DNA of 64,000 bases from JAJFUI01 sp963754135 (lineage in GTDB: Bacteria; Planctomycetota; Planctomycetia; Pirellulales; Thermoguttaceae), in contig CAVWEY010000003.1 of the NCBI GenBank assembly GCA_963754135.1, positions 930,001 to 994,000 on the forward strand, given 5' to 3'. Numbering within the stretch: the first letter of the stretch is position 1; each line of letters starts with the position of its first letter. Of the stretch, positions 54,996-63,635 are shown piece after piece. The translations under genes were made by a program, and so were the position numbers. Under the pieces are notes generated by a model. That model was not told where the DNA came from, did not search any database, and saw only the letters and a program-made list of their open reading frames with translations.

Positions 54996-57868
54996 TGTTG
55001 CCCTCTTTCGGCGGGTTGTTCCATGTCCGGGCCGTCATCCTCCTCCTCGTCCCCCTCATCGCCGGCGGCTTTGCCCTTTGCCGGGCCGACGTTGTCCGAG
55101 CCGGGCGGCGGATCCCACGGCTTCTGCCCCGGCACGACCCGGCTGAGCAGCCATCGCCAGAAATGGACAATTTCAGGAGTCGAGCGGGCGTCCGACCCAA
55201 AGTTCTCGTTGCTGGTGAAATGCGTGTCGCCGATCACTACCATCTGCCCGCCGCCGAAGGGCCGGCTGAACACGATCGGCAGATCGCCTTTCGCGTCGGG
55301 CCAGACGACCCAGGACGTGGCCTTGTTCCTAGGCTCGTCCGTGGGTTCATCCGCGGAATCATCCGTCGATTCATCCGTGGGCCGGGTTGAACGCTTGGCC
55401 GGTTCGGTTTCTTCCACCGGCCAAGCCGCATAGAACTGATACTGCCGGTTTTGTCCGGCGATCTGGGAGAACTTGGCGCCGAGCGGCTCAGGCTCGCGGG
55501 CCTTTTCGCCCGGCGGGACCGGTGAGGGGGGAACCTTGAAGCCGAAATCGGCCAGCAACGGCGCGCTGGGCCGGGCCTCTTCCGCCCCCACCAGGCAGAT
55601 CATCGTCCCGCCGCCGCCCACGAACTTCTTGATCGCCTCGCGCTCCGCGGCCGAGAACTCACGGGCCGGCCCGATCGAAATCAACAGACCCGCCCGGCTG
55701 AGCCGCTCTTGCGTCAAATCGGAGGCCAACAGCGGCAAGTAGCCCTGCCGCATGAGCGTCCGCAGCAGGCCGCTGACCCCGCGGTCGGCCCGGCGGTCAT
55801 CGGGCTGGCCGCCGAACGACTCCAGGTGCGAGGCGTCGATATAGGCAACGTTGTTGAAGCCGCCGGGGCCACGGGTGTGGCCGTCGGGCAGCACGCGGCC
55901 CGACCAGTAACCCGCCGTGCTCGTGCAGACCAGCGCCGCGGCCAGCACGGAGCCGGTCAGCATGACTTGCCATGCGGCCGGCCGGCAGCTTAACAGCGCC
56001 AGCATGGCGATGACCGCCGCCACGCTGAGCAACTGCCGCCACGGGGCCTGCGGACTGGCCGGCCGATGGGCCAGGTAGCCCAACAGCCGGCCGACGAAGG
56101 GATAGGCGCCGGCAAGCATCTCATTGTGCAAAGGCGACGCATCACCGAGCACGACAACCCGGCCGGCGCCCCAGGGCTGCTCGGCGGCCAACACGAGGTC
56201 GCCCAACTTGTACTCGTCACGCTCCGCGTGACGCAAATTGTACTCGTCACGCTCCGCGTAACGCGAGTCCCTCACGCGGGGCGTGAGAGGTACATTATCT
56301 ACATTACCGCTCGGCGACTCGTTCCAGCCCCATCGTCCCACCAGCACCGGGCAGGCCGGCCAGCGGACGCCCAACGACGCGCCCGACCGCACCCCAAACC
56401 GGTTCCGCAAATCGTCCAGACCGGCGGTGGCCGGGTGGGCCGGCACGTCGTACGACTGCTCCCAGCCGGCGGTTCGGGCAACGGCCGTGCCGGGGCGGAC
56501 CCGTATCGCCAGCGGCTCGAGCACGCCGTTGGAAGGCAAGTCGCTGGCAGGCAAGGATGCCTGCCCTACTGCCAACAGCAGCGAGCCGCCGCCGCGGACA
56601 TAGTCCCAAACGCGATCGAGCGTTTCCTTCGGCCACGGTTGATTGGGTTGCACCAGCAGAAGGACGTCGGCCTCGGCAAGGTCCTGCTTCGAGAGGTCTT
56701 TCGAGAGGATGAACTTCCCGCCCAGGCTCTCGACCAGCAGCGGGAGCATTGCGAACTCGCCTTCGCCTTGGGAATCGAACTGCGGCCGGGCCCAGTCGGT
56801 GGCGGCGTTCCGACAGGCGACGATCTTCTTGCCCCGCAGGTCGGAGGGATTGACGGCCAAGGCGGCCAGCAGTGCCGCGGCCACCGCCAGCAGCACCGGC
56901 CCGAAGCGGAACAACATGTCCAGGGCCAACTCCGAACCGGGGACCTCCTCCTTCATCTCCCTCTCTTTCTTCCTCTCCAACTCCTTTGGGTGCAACTCGA
57001 CGACCGGCAGCCACGGCGCCGCGCGGACCATTACCGCCAGGATGGCACACTGGATCAACAGGGCCAACAGCGGCAGGTTCCAGGGGATCAGCGTCCGCAG
57101 CCCGTTGCCCCAAGTCCAGACGCCGACGTGGTTGATGTCGGTCAGGGGGGCCACGGTCGGCTCGGGCAGCCGGGCGAGCAACTGCTCGGACTGGCTGATC
57201 GCAATCAGGTAGACGAACTGCCCAATGATGATGGCTGCGGCGGCCCAAAGGGCGCGGGAGCGGCGCGGCGGCGCGGTACAGATTACCCACGCGACGTAAA
57301 CCGCCGCCGTCAGCACCAGGAAGTCGATCCCGCCGAAGGTCGCCCCAACGGTCAAATGGTTGCCGCCAATCCGGCCGGCGAGTCGGCCCAACATCCATCC
57401 GGCACTATCGGCGGCGAGCCACACCGTGGGGATCGAGGCAAATGCCAGCCGAAAGCAGCCCAGCACGGTTGCGGCCAGGGCGGCGATCAGGGCCAACCGG
57501 CCGGTCAGACCACGGCCGACTTGGGCAATTGCGGCCAACATCACAGCCACGGCCAGGACATTCACGGCCGGGAGGGTCGAGGCGGTGAAGAGCAACGCCA
57601 GGATCGCGCCGCCTGCCAGGATTGCCCAGTTTCTGAACGACCTGGCATTCTCGGGCCACGCCGCAATGATCGCCACGCCAAGTGCAAGCCAGGTAATCGC
57701 GTGCCCGAGCGGATGGCCCAACAGACCGCTCGAGCCGGCCGAAAACCACGCGGCGGACAGGCCGGCCACGAGCATGAGTACCCCACCGCCCGTAGGGTGC
57801 GTGAAACGCGCCACACTGGCGGTGTCGTTCTGGTTGTCGTCGCGCACGGAACTGCCATCGGTCGTCAT
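54992..57868 (-). CDS. Large DUF4350-like polytopic membrane protein with in-frame repeats
   Basis: The 958-residue protein has about eight N-terminal membrane segments, a soluble DUF4350-like domain (VRGGGSLLLAVGQASLP, EADVLLLVQPNQPWPKE), two more helices and a second such domain (VGGGGTMICLVGAEEA, MVVIGDTHFTSNENF). The end is very acidic. The start at 57868 is taken because upstream in-frame sequence is a repeat (57921-57937). Repeat-derived peptides are at 56206-56291 and 56546-56565. It overlaps the next gene by ATGA. No frameshift, unlike most long genes here. Function unknown. Confidence 0.72.
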   Translation of the reverse strand: MTTDGSSVRDDNQNDTASVARFTHPTGGGVLMLVAGLSAAWFSAGSSGLLGHPLGHAITWLALGVAIIAAWPENARSFRNWAILAGGAILALLFTASTLPAVNVLAVAVMLAAIAQVGRGLTGRLALIAALAATVLGCFRLAFASIPTVWLAADSAGWMLGRLAGRIGGNHLTVGATFGGIDFLVLTAAVYVAWVICTAPPRRSRALWAAAAIIIGQFVYLIAISQSEQLLARLPEPTVAPLTDINHVGVWTWGNGLRTLIPWNLPLLALLIQCAILAVMVRAAPWLPVVELHPKELERKKEREMKEEVPGSELALDMLFRFGPVLLAVAAALLAALAVNPSDLRGKKIVACRNAATDWARPQFDSQGEGEFAMLPLLVESLGGKFILSKDLSKQDLAEADVLLLVQPNQPWPKETLDRVWDYVRGGGSLLLAVGQASLPASDLPSNGVLEPLAIRVRPGTAVARTAGWEQSYDVPAHPATAGLDDLRNRFGVRSGASLGVRWPACPVLVGRWGWNESPSGNVDNVPLTPRVRDSRYAERDEYNLRHAERDEYKLGDLVLAAEQPWGAGRVVVLGDASPLHNEMLAGAYPFVGRLLGYLAHRPASPQAPWRQLLSVAAVIAMLALLSCRPAAWQVMLTGSVLAAALVCTSTAGYWSGRVLPDGHTRGPGGFNNVAYIDASHLESFGGQPDDRRADRGVSGLLRTLMRQGYLPLLASDLTQERLSRAGLLISIGPAREFSAAEREAIKKFVGGGGTMICLVGAEEARPSAPLLADFGFKVPPSPVPPGEKAREPEPLGAKFSQIAGQNRQYQFYAAWPVEETEPAKRSTRPTDESTDDSADEPTDEPRNKATSWVVWPDAKGDLPIVFSRPFGGGQMVVIGDTHFTSNENFGSDARSTPEIVHFWRWLLSRVVPGQKPWDPPPGSDNVGPAKGKAAGDEGDEEEDDGPDMEQPAERGQQ
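56206..56291. repeat. Multi-unit TTGTACTCGTCACGCTCCGCG element in frame
   Basis: Three or four palindromic units of the cmk-type family in tandem, translated as RYAERDEYNLRHAERDEY. The frame stays open across all units. Confidence 0.85.
56546..56565. repeat. GGCAGGCA-AGGA-TGCCTGCC palindrome in frame
   Basis: Eight-base perfect stem, translated as GQASLPAS in the 958-residue protein. A related AGGCGAGACGCCTGCA sequence is in the GH38-like gene near 22120. Confidence 0.6.
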
Positions 57869-57920
57869 CCTGGATGATGACGTAGTATGTCGGCAAGCGG
57901 CAGGTTCGGCAAGGGCATGA

Positions 57921-57937
57921 AGCGGCAAGATGCCGCT
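57921..57937. repeat. AGCGGCA-AGA-TGCCGCT palindrome
   Basis: Single unit of the GGCAAGATGCC family, placed between two genes on the minus strand at the end of the GNAT paralog's partner gene. Confidence 0.68.
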
Positions 57938-57938
57938 T

Positions 57939-59141
57939 CTACAGAGTCCGCTCGTAGATGCGGTACGTTTTGTACCGCTGGGCGCCGACGGCCTCGATGG
58001 TGCGGTTGACGGAGCGGTTGTCTTCAAACGTCCAGCTCAGCTCCGCGGCGGTGTAGCCCAGCACGTTGGCGCCATAGTCGAGCGTCCGCAGGATCAGCAA
58101 CTCGGCGACGCCGCGGCGGCGATACTCCGCCAGCACGTCGAGCACGGTCATCCGCGCGGTCTTGATGCGCCGCTTCCGGCGCAGCAGCCGCAGCAGCCCC
58201 AGCGGCAGGCCGAAACGGGTGAGCCGGCCGCCGAGAGGGCGGATCGCCTCGTTGATGTCGGGCAGCGTGATGGCCAGCCCGACCACCCGGCCCTCGACCT
58301 CCGCCAGCAAGACTTGCTCGGCGATGGCCAGTTGGGCCAACTGCCTGGCGAAGTGCTGGAACTCGGCTTCGGTGAGCCTGGGGAACCGCCACTGATCGCC
58401 CATTGTGGCATTGTAGACTTGGCGGCAGCGGTCCACCTCGGCGGCGAAGTCGCGGAGCCGGAAGGGGCGGATCACCACGCCGCCCCGCCGCGCCAGCCGC
58501 TCCGCCCGCACCTTCCACCGCGCCGTCGTGTCGTCGGAAGGGTCGAACCACCAGGCGTAGAGGTCCTTGGCCTTCCGCAGGCCCCACGACTCCAACAGCC
58601 CGGCGTAATACCGCCGATGATGGTTCATCATGATCCGCGGCGGCGTGTCGAAGCCTTCGACCAGCAGGCCGCTGGGGTAGTTCAGCGAGTAATCGACCGG
58701 GCCCATGATGCTCGTCCGTCCGCGTGCCCGGAGCCAGCCGGCGGCGGCGTCGAGCAGGGCATGGGCCGCCTCGCGGTCGTCGAGGCACTCGAACATGCCG
58801 AAGCAGCCCACGTTGCTGTTGGACTCTCGGTTGTACAGCATATCATCGCTGACCAGGATGCGCCCGACGGCCTGGCGGCCGCGCACGGCAAGGAACTGCG
58901 CGGCGTCGCCGTGCTCGTAGAAGGGGTGCTTGCGGCGGTTGAGGAACGCCTTGACCTCGACCAGCAACGGGGGGACCCAGTGCGGGTCGGCGGCGTAGAT
59001 CCGCCAGGGCAGCCGGACGAAACGGTTGATGTCCCGCCGGCTGCGGACTTCGCGGATCGACAGGGGAAATGATGAATGATGAATGATGAGTGATGAATGA
59101 CCGGACTTGCGTACCTGTGTCGGCAATTCATCATTCATCAT
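57939..59141 (-). CDS. GNAT-like acyltransferase paralog B
   Basis: After a repeat-derived N-terminus, the protein reads SIREVRSRRDINRFVRLPWRIY, FYEHGDAAQFLAVRG, SLNYPSGLLVEGFDTPP and the GNAT-like core RMTVLDVLAEYRRRGVAELLI. It is a clear paralog of the adjacent protein A (same order of blocks). The first codons come from the ATGATGA repeat; the start is put at the Met at 59141 but could be inside or beyond it. Substrate unknown; a related family in planctomycetes and other bacteria acts on amino acids or peptides only by inference. Confidence 0.7.
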   Translation of the reverse strand: MMNDELPTQVRKSGHSSLIIHHSSFPLSIREVRSRRDINRFVRLPWRIYAADPHWVPPLLVEVKAFLNRRKHPFYEHGDAAQFLAVRGRQAVGRILVSDDMLYNRESNSNVGCFGMFECLDDREAAHALLDAAAGWLRARGRTSIMGPVDYSLNYPSGLLVEGFDTPPRIMMNHHRRYYAGLLESWGLRKAKDLYAWWFDPSDDTTARWKVRAERLARRGGVVIRPFRLRDFAAEVDRCRQVYNATMGDQWRFPRLTEAEFQHFARQLAQLAIAEQVLLAEVEGRVVGLAITLPDINEAIRPLGGRLTRFGLPLGLLRLLRRKRRIKTARMTVLDVLAEYRRRGVAELLILRTLDYGANVLGYTAAELSWTFEDNRSVNRTIEAVGAQRYKTYRIYERTL

Positions 59142-59158
59142 TCCGCATTCATCATTCT
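59065..59158. repeat. ATGATGA-type inverted repeat linking two GNAT genes
   Basis: Left and right runs of ATGAATGATGA-type units face each other around a spacer. On the minus strand it is fully open and joins gene A to gene B without a stop. Confidence 0.78.
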
Positions 59159-60280
59159 TTTCCTCCAGATCGTACAGCCGATAGGTCTTGCTGATCTTCG
59201 CGCCCCTTTCTTCAGGGCGCCATAGGAGAGGCGGTTCGACTCCAGGACCCAGGAGAACTCGGCCTCTTCCAGTCCCCACTCCATCGCCTTGGGCACCAGC
59301 CCGTGGAGCAACACCAGGCCGAGGCCCATCCGCTGATACTCGGGCAGGACGTTGGTGCTGATCAGCCGGATGCGCTTGATCGCCCGCCGCTTCCGCAGCA
59401 AGTGTATGAATCCGAAGGGGAACAGCCGGCCGTCGATCTCTCGGATGCGGGGATTGTAATCGGGCAGGCCGAACGAGGCGCCGATCACCCGCCCGTTGAT
59501 CTCCGCCGCGATGGCCATCTCCGGCACGATGATCTGCCGCAGGCCGTCGGCCATGTGGCGGATCTCGTCCGCCGACATCGGCACGAAGCCCCACGTGTTC
59601 ACCAGCGCACGGTTGTAGATCGACAGGAACGTCTCCACGTCTTCCTGGAACCGCGCGGTGTCCAGCGGGCGGAGCTTGACGTTGTACCGCGCGATGATCT
59701 GCTCGGCCACCGGGCCCAGCTTGGCTGCGATCGGCGGCAACATCGCCAGATTGCCCCAGAAGGCGTACAAGTCCTGGGTCTTGCGGAAGCCGTAGTTTTC
59801 CAGGAGCCGGGCGTAGTAGGGCGGGTTGTAGGTCGTCATGAACGTCGGCGGCAAGTCGAAGCCGTCGACCAGCAGCCCCAGCTCATAGTTCAGCGAAGGA
59901 TTGGCCGGCCCGCGGAGCTTGTGAATGTCCTGGTCGGCGAACCACCTGCGCACGGCGTCGAACAGCCCGTCGGCCGCTTCCTGGTCGTCGACGCAATCGA
60001 AGAAGCCGAAGAAACCGCGGCGGTCGTTGTACTGGGCGATGTGCCCCTGGTTGAGTATCGCCGCGATCCGCCCGCAAACCTCCCGGCCGCGCAGGGCCAG
60101 GAACGTCTGGATCGAGTTCCGGGCATAGAAGGGGTGCGGCCGATAGCCGGCCAGTTCCTTCTGATTGCCCCGCAGCGGCGGAATCCAGTTCGGATCGCCC
60201 CGGTAGAGCGTCCACGGGAAGTGGAGAAACTGCCTTCTCTGCCGGCGGGTCGTGACGCGCTCGATGGTGAGGTTGGGCAT
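59138..60280 (-). CDS. GNAT-like acyltransferase paralog A; one frameshift near its end
   Basis: The protein begins MPNLTIERVTTRRQRRQFLHF and has the same blocks as paralog B: RGDPNWIPPLRG, FYARNSIQTFLALRG, SLNYELGLLVDGFDLPP, the core RLISTNVLPEYQRMGLGLVLL and EEAEFSWVLESNRL. The frame breaks near 59204; the native end ISKTYRLYDLEEKN is in the frame of gene B and runs into it without a stop through the repeat at 59065-59158. The true end is therefore unclear. A tandem duplication is the likely origin of the pair. Confidence 0.72.
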   Translation of the reverse strand: MPNLTIERVTTRRQRRQFLHFPWTLYRGDPNWIPPLRGNQKELAGYRPHPFYARNSIQTFLALRGREVCGRIAAILNQGHIAQYNDRRGFFGFFDCVDDQEAADGLFDAVRRWFADQDIHKLRGPANPSLNYELGLLVDGFDLPPTFMTTYNPPYYARLLENYGFRKTQDLYAFWGNLAMLPPIAAKLGPVAEQIIARYNVKLRPLDTARFQEDVETFLSIYNRALVNTWGFVPMSADEIRHMADGLRQIIVPEMAIAAEINGRVIGASFGLPDYNPRIREIDGRLFPFGFIHLLRKRRAIKRIRLISTNVLPEYQRMGLGLVLLHGLVPKAMEWGLEEAEFSWVLESNRLSYGALKKGARRSARPIGCTIWRKRMMNAE

Positions 60281-60377
60281 GAGGACCGATTCTACCGGGC
60301 GTTGCGCCGCGCCGCAACCCGAGTGTGCGCAGTCCCCTCAACGGAGACCTCCCACCTTTGCCGCACACTTGCGGCGG

Positions 60378-61061
60378 TCAACACTCAAGCTGCAGCAGGC
60401 TCTCTCCCGCCTCCGCCACCATACGTGCGATCTTCCGCTCCATTTCCCGGTACATCCGCACGCTCATCTCAACCTCCTGCGAAAGGTTTTCCCTGTCTCG
60501 CAAGAGTCTTCTAGGAACGGGCAGACTCATTAACGTGGACTCTCCGAAGCGGGGATGATGCCCGCCTTCCTGCGAAGCCGCAAGCACCTTCTGTACCGGC
60601 TCCGAGAGAAGAAATGGAACCAGGAACGCGATCGACTGGTTATCCGTCGAGCGTAGAACGAAGAACTCGCTCGAACATGCCAACAATATGCCCTTTTCCC
60701 AACAACCAATCCCTTCATCCACGTAGGCGACTTGCCGCAGGTAGGGCCGAAGCCGTGAGATGATAACCGCGTGCTTTTCGACCAACTTTTTTGCGCTGCC
60801 GATTTCGGCCCCTTCTATGGGACTCTTACGGCAAACGACAACTCCGTCCTGTGCGTCAGAGGTGTCAAGCACCAGCCACTTTCCCTCCCCTTCCGTCTTC
60901 CGGTCGATGACCCGCCGGAGGCTGGCCGTGATTGCAGCCAACGGCACGCTTTCCTCGTCGGCGATGCTGCAAAGGGCCCCCCGTCGAGGGTCGTACCGTT
61001 CCGGCGCGAGTACGCACCCTTCCGCCAATTCGCTTTGAAACTTCACCGAACATAGCGCCAT
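60378..61061 (-). CDS. hsdS: Type I-like specificity subunit, single target-recognition domain
   Basis: The 227-residue protein has one HsdS-like TRD (ERYDPRRGALCSIAD, VIISRLRPYLRQVAYVDE, FFVLRSTDN) followed by a helical dimerisation arm ending VEMSVRMYREMERKIARM. Normal HsdS has two such halves. It starts two bases after the hsdM stop. Half-size S subunits dimerise to give a palindromic recognition site, as in AhdI-type systems. Confidence 0.82.
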   Translation of the reverse strand: MALCSVKFQSELAEGCVLAPERYDPRRGALCSIADEESVPLAAITASLRRVIDRKTEGEGKWLVLDTSDAQDGVVVCRKSPIEGAEIGSAKKLVEKHAVIISRLRPYLRQVAYVDEGIGCWEKGILLACSSEFFVLRSTDNQSIAFLVPFLLSEPVQKVLAASQEGGHHPRFGESTLMSLPVPRRLLRDRENLSQEVEMSVRMYREMERKIARMVAEAGESLLQLEC

Positions 61062-61063
61062 GG

Positions 61064-62383
61064 CTAGCTCCCAACCAGGATGTTTTCTGCTGCGCAGAAC
61101 CCGCGAAACTCCCTTTCAACCTGCCCAAGGTCGTGGTCAACGCGGCTCCATGAGACATCGTTCTCAGAGGCATCCGGCAACCGGACAAGTTGTCCCTTGG
61201 AGTTCTTTCCGTCTCTTTCGCTGATGGCGAAGAATATCCTTTCGTTCGGCCTCACCGTCTCGCCAGGTAGCCGTTTCATCGCAAACAACACGCTTGCCTT
61301 CTGGTGGGTGTGCGGAAGGAAGGTGTTTCTTCCTAGCCCGACCACGGCGATCACTCTCGCCTTCTTGAGCAGCATTTCTCTGACGTAGCTCCAAGCGGAA
61401 ACCGCGAACTTGTTGTGCGGGAGTACGATAGCAAGCCTGCCGCCCGGTCTTAGCAAATCGGTGCAGCGTTCAAGAAATAAGACGTCCCTCTCCATCCGTT
61501 GCTTGCCGCGCGAACTCTCGTACCCCTCCAGGATATGGCCTTCCCGCACCTCACCTGCAAACGGTGGGTTTGTGGCGATCACATCGAATCCCTTATGACT
61601 CCGAAAACGCGTTCGAACAAACGTCCTCGATTGTGAGTACCGACGCGCCATCATTCCCCTCGCCGTTCCCGCCGACCGGAAACAACCCTCCCATGCGCGG
61701 ACGGAGGAGGCTGTTAAGACGGATGATGTTCGCTTGACCGCCTCCTGCAAGAACCGTCAAAGCCCTGGCGACGCGCACGGCCCGCCCATCAATGTCAAAT
61801 CCCCACAGTTTCGCGGCGCAGTAACGTTGCAGAGCGTCCTCGTCGAGATGGAACGTGGCGCGGACGTGATTCAGCCCATGAATCAAGAACCCCGCCGATC
61901 CACAGGCTGGGTCGAGCAATGTCTCGTCCTTTCCCGGGCGAAGCATTTGAATGCACATTTCTACGACGTGACGTGGAGTGAAGTATTGCCCCTTTGCCCC
62001 CTTGCGCACTCGCGACACCAGGAACTCAAAGAAGCCGTCCATCACCTCAAAGCCCGCATCCCAAATCCGATGGCGGGACATTGCATCAACGCAGACCTGA
62101 AGATGCTCCGGCGTTAGCCGCGGTTAAGTTGCCCCATCGAGAACCCCCGGCCACGCCTTCGCAGCGGCTAGGAGCAGTTCCCGAATCGCGTCGTAGGTCT
62201 GCTTGCTCTCGTGGTACGGCCGAAATAACGCCGCCTTCCCCGTCCGCTCATCCCAGAGTTTGGCGACAAGCAGCTTGAAAACCTCCTCAAACTCGTCCTC
62301 GCCCGAGTTTGCCAACACCAATTCCTCGAGCCGCAGAAGAGCGACTCGAAATCCCCGATCTTGTTCCCATGTCGTTTGGCCAT
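61064..62383 (-). CDS. hsdM: N6-adenine DNA methyltransferase subunit; frameshifted and with an in-frame stop
   Basis: Motif I is TLLDPACGSAGFLIHG after KGAKGQYFTPRHVVEMC, motif IV is VIATNPPFAGEV, and the C-terminal part has GGRLAIVLPHNKFA. The start at 62383 is backed by AAGGGGA and the promoter at 62405-62433. The reading is broken near 62335 and 61605, and a TAA in frame stands at 62124-62126 between GVLDGAT and LTPEHLQVCVDAM. About 440 residues if repaired. The stop could be a pair of indels or a true lesion; if true, the methylase would be dead beside an intact nuclease gene. Confidence 0.82.
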
Positions 62384-62404
62384 CCAGGTTCCCCTTATTG
62401 TGTT

Positions 62405-62433
62405 ACCATATCGGCCGTCGCGAGTTCTGTCAA
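62405..62433 (-). promoter_or_regulatory. Promoter of hsdM-hsdS
   Basis: On the minus strand TTGACA (62428-62433) and TATGGT (62405-62410) are 17 bases apart. The expected start lies only about 15 bases before the hsdM ATG. An ATACC-GTTTT-GGTAT inverted repeat at 62458-62472, between the divergent genes, could be an operator. Confidence 0.6.
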
Positions 62434-62581
62434 AACCCCGGTCGCCGTTTCGGGAATATACCGTTTTGGTATTTTCGGCCGCCTGTGCGAATCTGGTTCG
62501 TCCACGGTTCTGCCGGAAATGTGCCGATTTCAGGCAAGGGATACGACGAGACTCCCGCCCGCCACCCTGGAATGCAAGATT

Positions 62582-62851
62582 ATGGGGGTAGCACATAACC
62601 CTCAATACCTGGAGTTTGTCGCTCGGCTGCGATACGCCCGCAAAGCTCGCGGCCTAACGCAAACCGAGCTTGGACGCTTTCTCCACAAGCCCCAGGCGTT
62701 CGTGTCTAAGGTGGAACGCTGTGAACGACGCCTCGATGTCATCGAGGCCGCAGAGTGGTGCCGTGCTTTGGGGACGGGAATTGATGATCTTCTTCCCGCG
62801 ACACTCAGAAACGCCCTGACACGCAAGGCGGACAAACGAACCCAGGCTTGA
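62582..62851 (+). CDS. Xre-family HTH protein, candidate restriction controller
   Basis: The 89-residue protein is one helix-turn-helix domain: RLRYARKARGLTQTELGRFL and PQAFVSKVERCERRLDVIE. Size and position match C (controller) proteins of restriction systems. No clear ribosome site precedes the ATG, as with leaderless C transcripts. It overlaps the nuclease gene as TGATG. Confidence 0.8.
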   Translation: MGVAHNPQYLEFVARLRYARKARGLTQTELGRFLHKPQAFVSKVERCERRLDVIEAAEWCRALGTGIDDLLPATLRNALTRKADKRTQA

Positions 62852-63627
62852 TGATGGACATTGCGCCACGGATTTCGGAAGCCGATTTAGCCTTGCTGAG
62901 AGAGGCTTTCAAACCGCTCTTGCATCGGTCATTCCATTTTCTGACCCTGCCAATTCCATCCCTCGCAGGGTTTGAACCGTCGCAGATTGGCACGATATGT
63001 GGGACGCTCATGGATGCTTGCTTGCCGTATATCGGGCTGGAAGACATTCCGGAACTTGGCCTCACAAAACATGACGGCATCCTCGGCGAGAGAGAAGGTT
63101 ATCCTGACTACAAGCACTCATCGGGCTTCCGTGTCGAACTCAAGCTCCTTTACATGGACAACGCCGGCCTGAAGATGAAACGACCGCCAACCGCGCGGGA
63201 ACCGTCGGCCCGACTCACCCAGAAGGTGACGGTCAAGAACATCCGGCCGGAAAAGGACGCCATGTTGATTCTCGCGTACCAACTTCATCCTCAAGACGAG
63301 AAGCCAACCTTTGTCAGTCCCACCGTAATCGACTACGAAGTCTTTTCCATGATCGAACTGGTCGAGGCTCGCGACAAGCGCCTTCTTGATTGCGGCGGCA
63401 GGTGGTTTGGACACTACGAGACACCGGCAATCGTGAGCAAGGTTGGCAGGAGAAAAATCGCGGAGGGACTTCCGCTGGACACGTCGCTCTACGGCCGCAA
63501 GGAATCGGAGGGGAAGGACTTCGATGAGGATACCAACTTCGGAAAGTTGAAACGCATTCCGCACCCAGCCCTCCAGGCATTTCTTGCCAAGTGCAAACGT
63601 GCCGCCCGCAGTTCTGAGGAGAAATAG
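62851..63627 (+). CDS. PD-(D/E)XK restriction endonuclease-like protein
   Basis: The 258-residue protein shows PD (Pro85, Asp86 in GYPDYK) and E-x-K (Glu96, Lys98 in FRVELKL) at the spacing of PD-(D/E)XK nucleases. The rest has no strong motif. The ATG overlaps the stop of the Xre gene (TGATG), and the pair is divergent from hsdM-hsdS. It is intact. Sequence-specific endonuclease activity is inferred from motif and context. Confidence 0.75.
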   Translation: MMDIAPRISEADLALLREAFKPLLHRSFHFLTLPIPSLAGFEPSQIGTICGTLMDACLPYIGLEDIPELGLTKHDGILGEREGYPDYKHSSGFRVELKLLYMDNAGLKMKRPPTAREPSARLTQKVTVKNIRPEKDAMLILAYQLHPQDEKPTFVSPTVIDYEVFSMIELVEARDKRLLDCGGRWFGHYETPAIVSKVGRRKIAEGLPLDTSLYGRKESEGKDFDEDTNFGKLKRIPHPALQAFLAKCKRAARSSEEK

Positions 63628-63635
63628 AGCGTCGC

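Noticed and set aside
56066..57877. 603-codon plus-strand frame opposite the large DUF4350-like gene
   Set aside because: Composition (Gln/Arg/Pro/His) and lack of any domain mark it as a shadow of the minus-strand gene.
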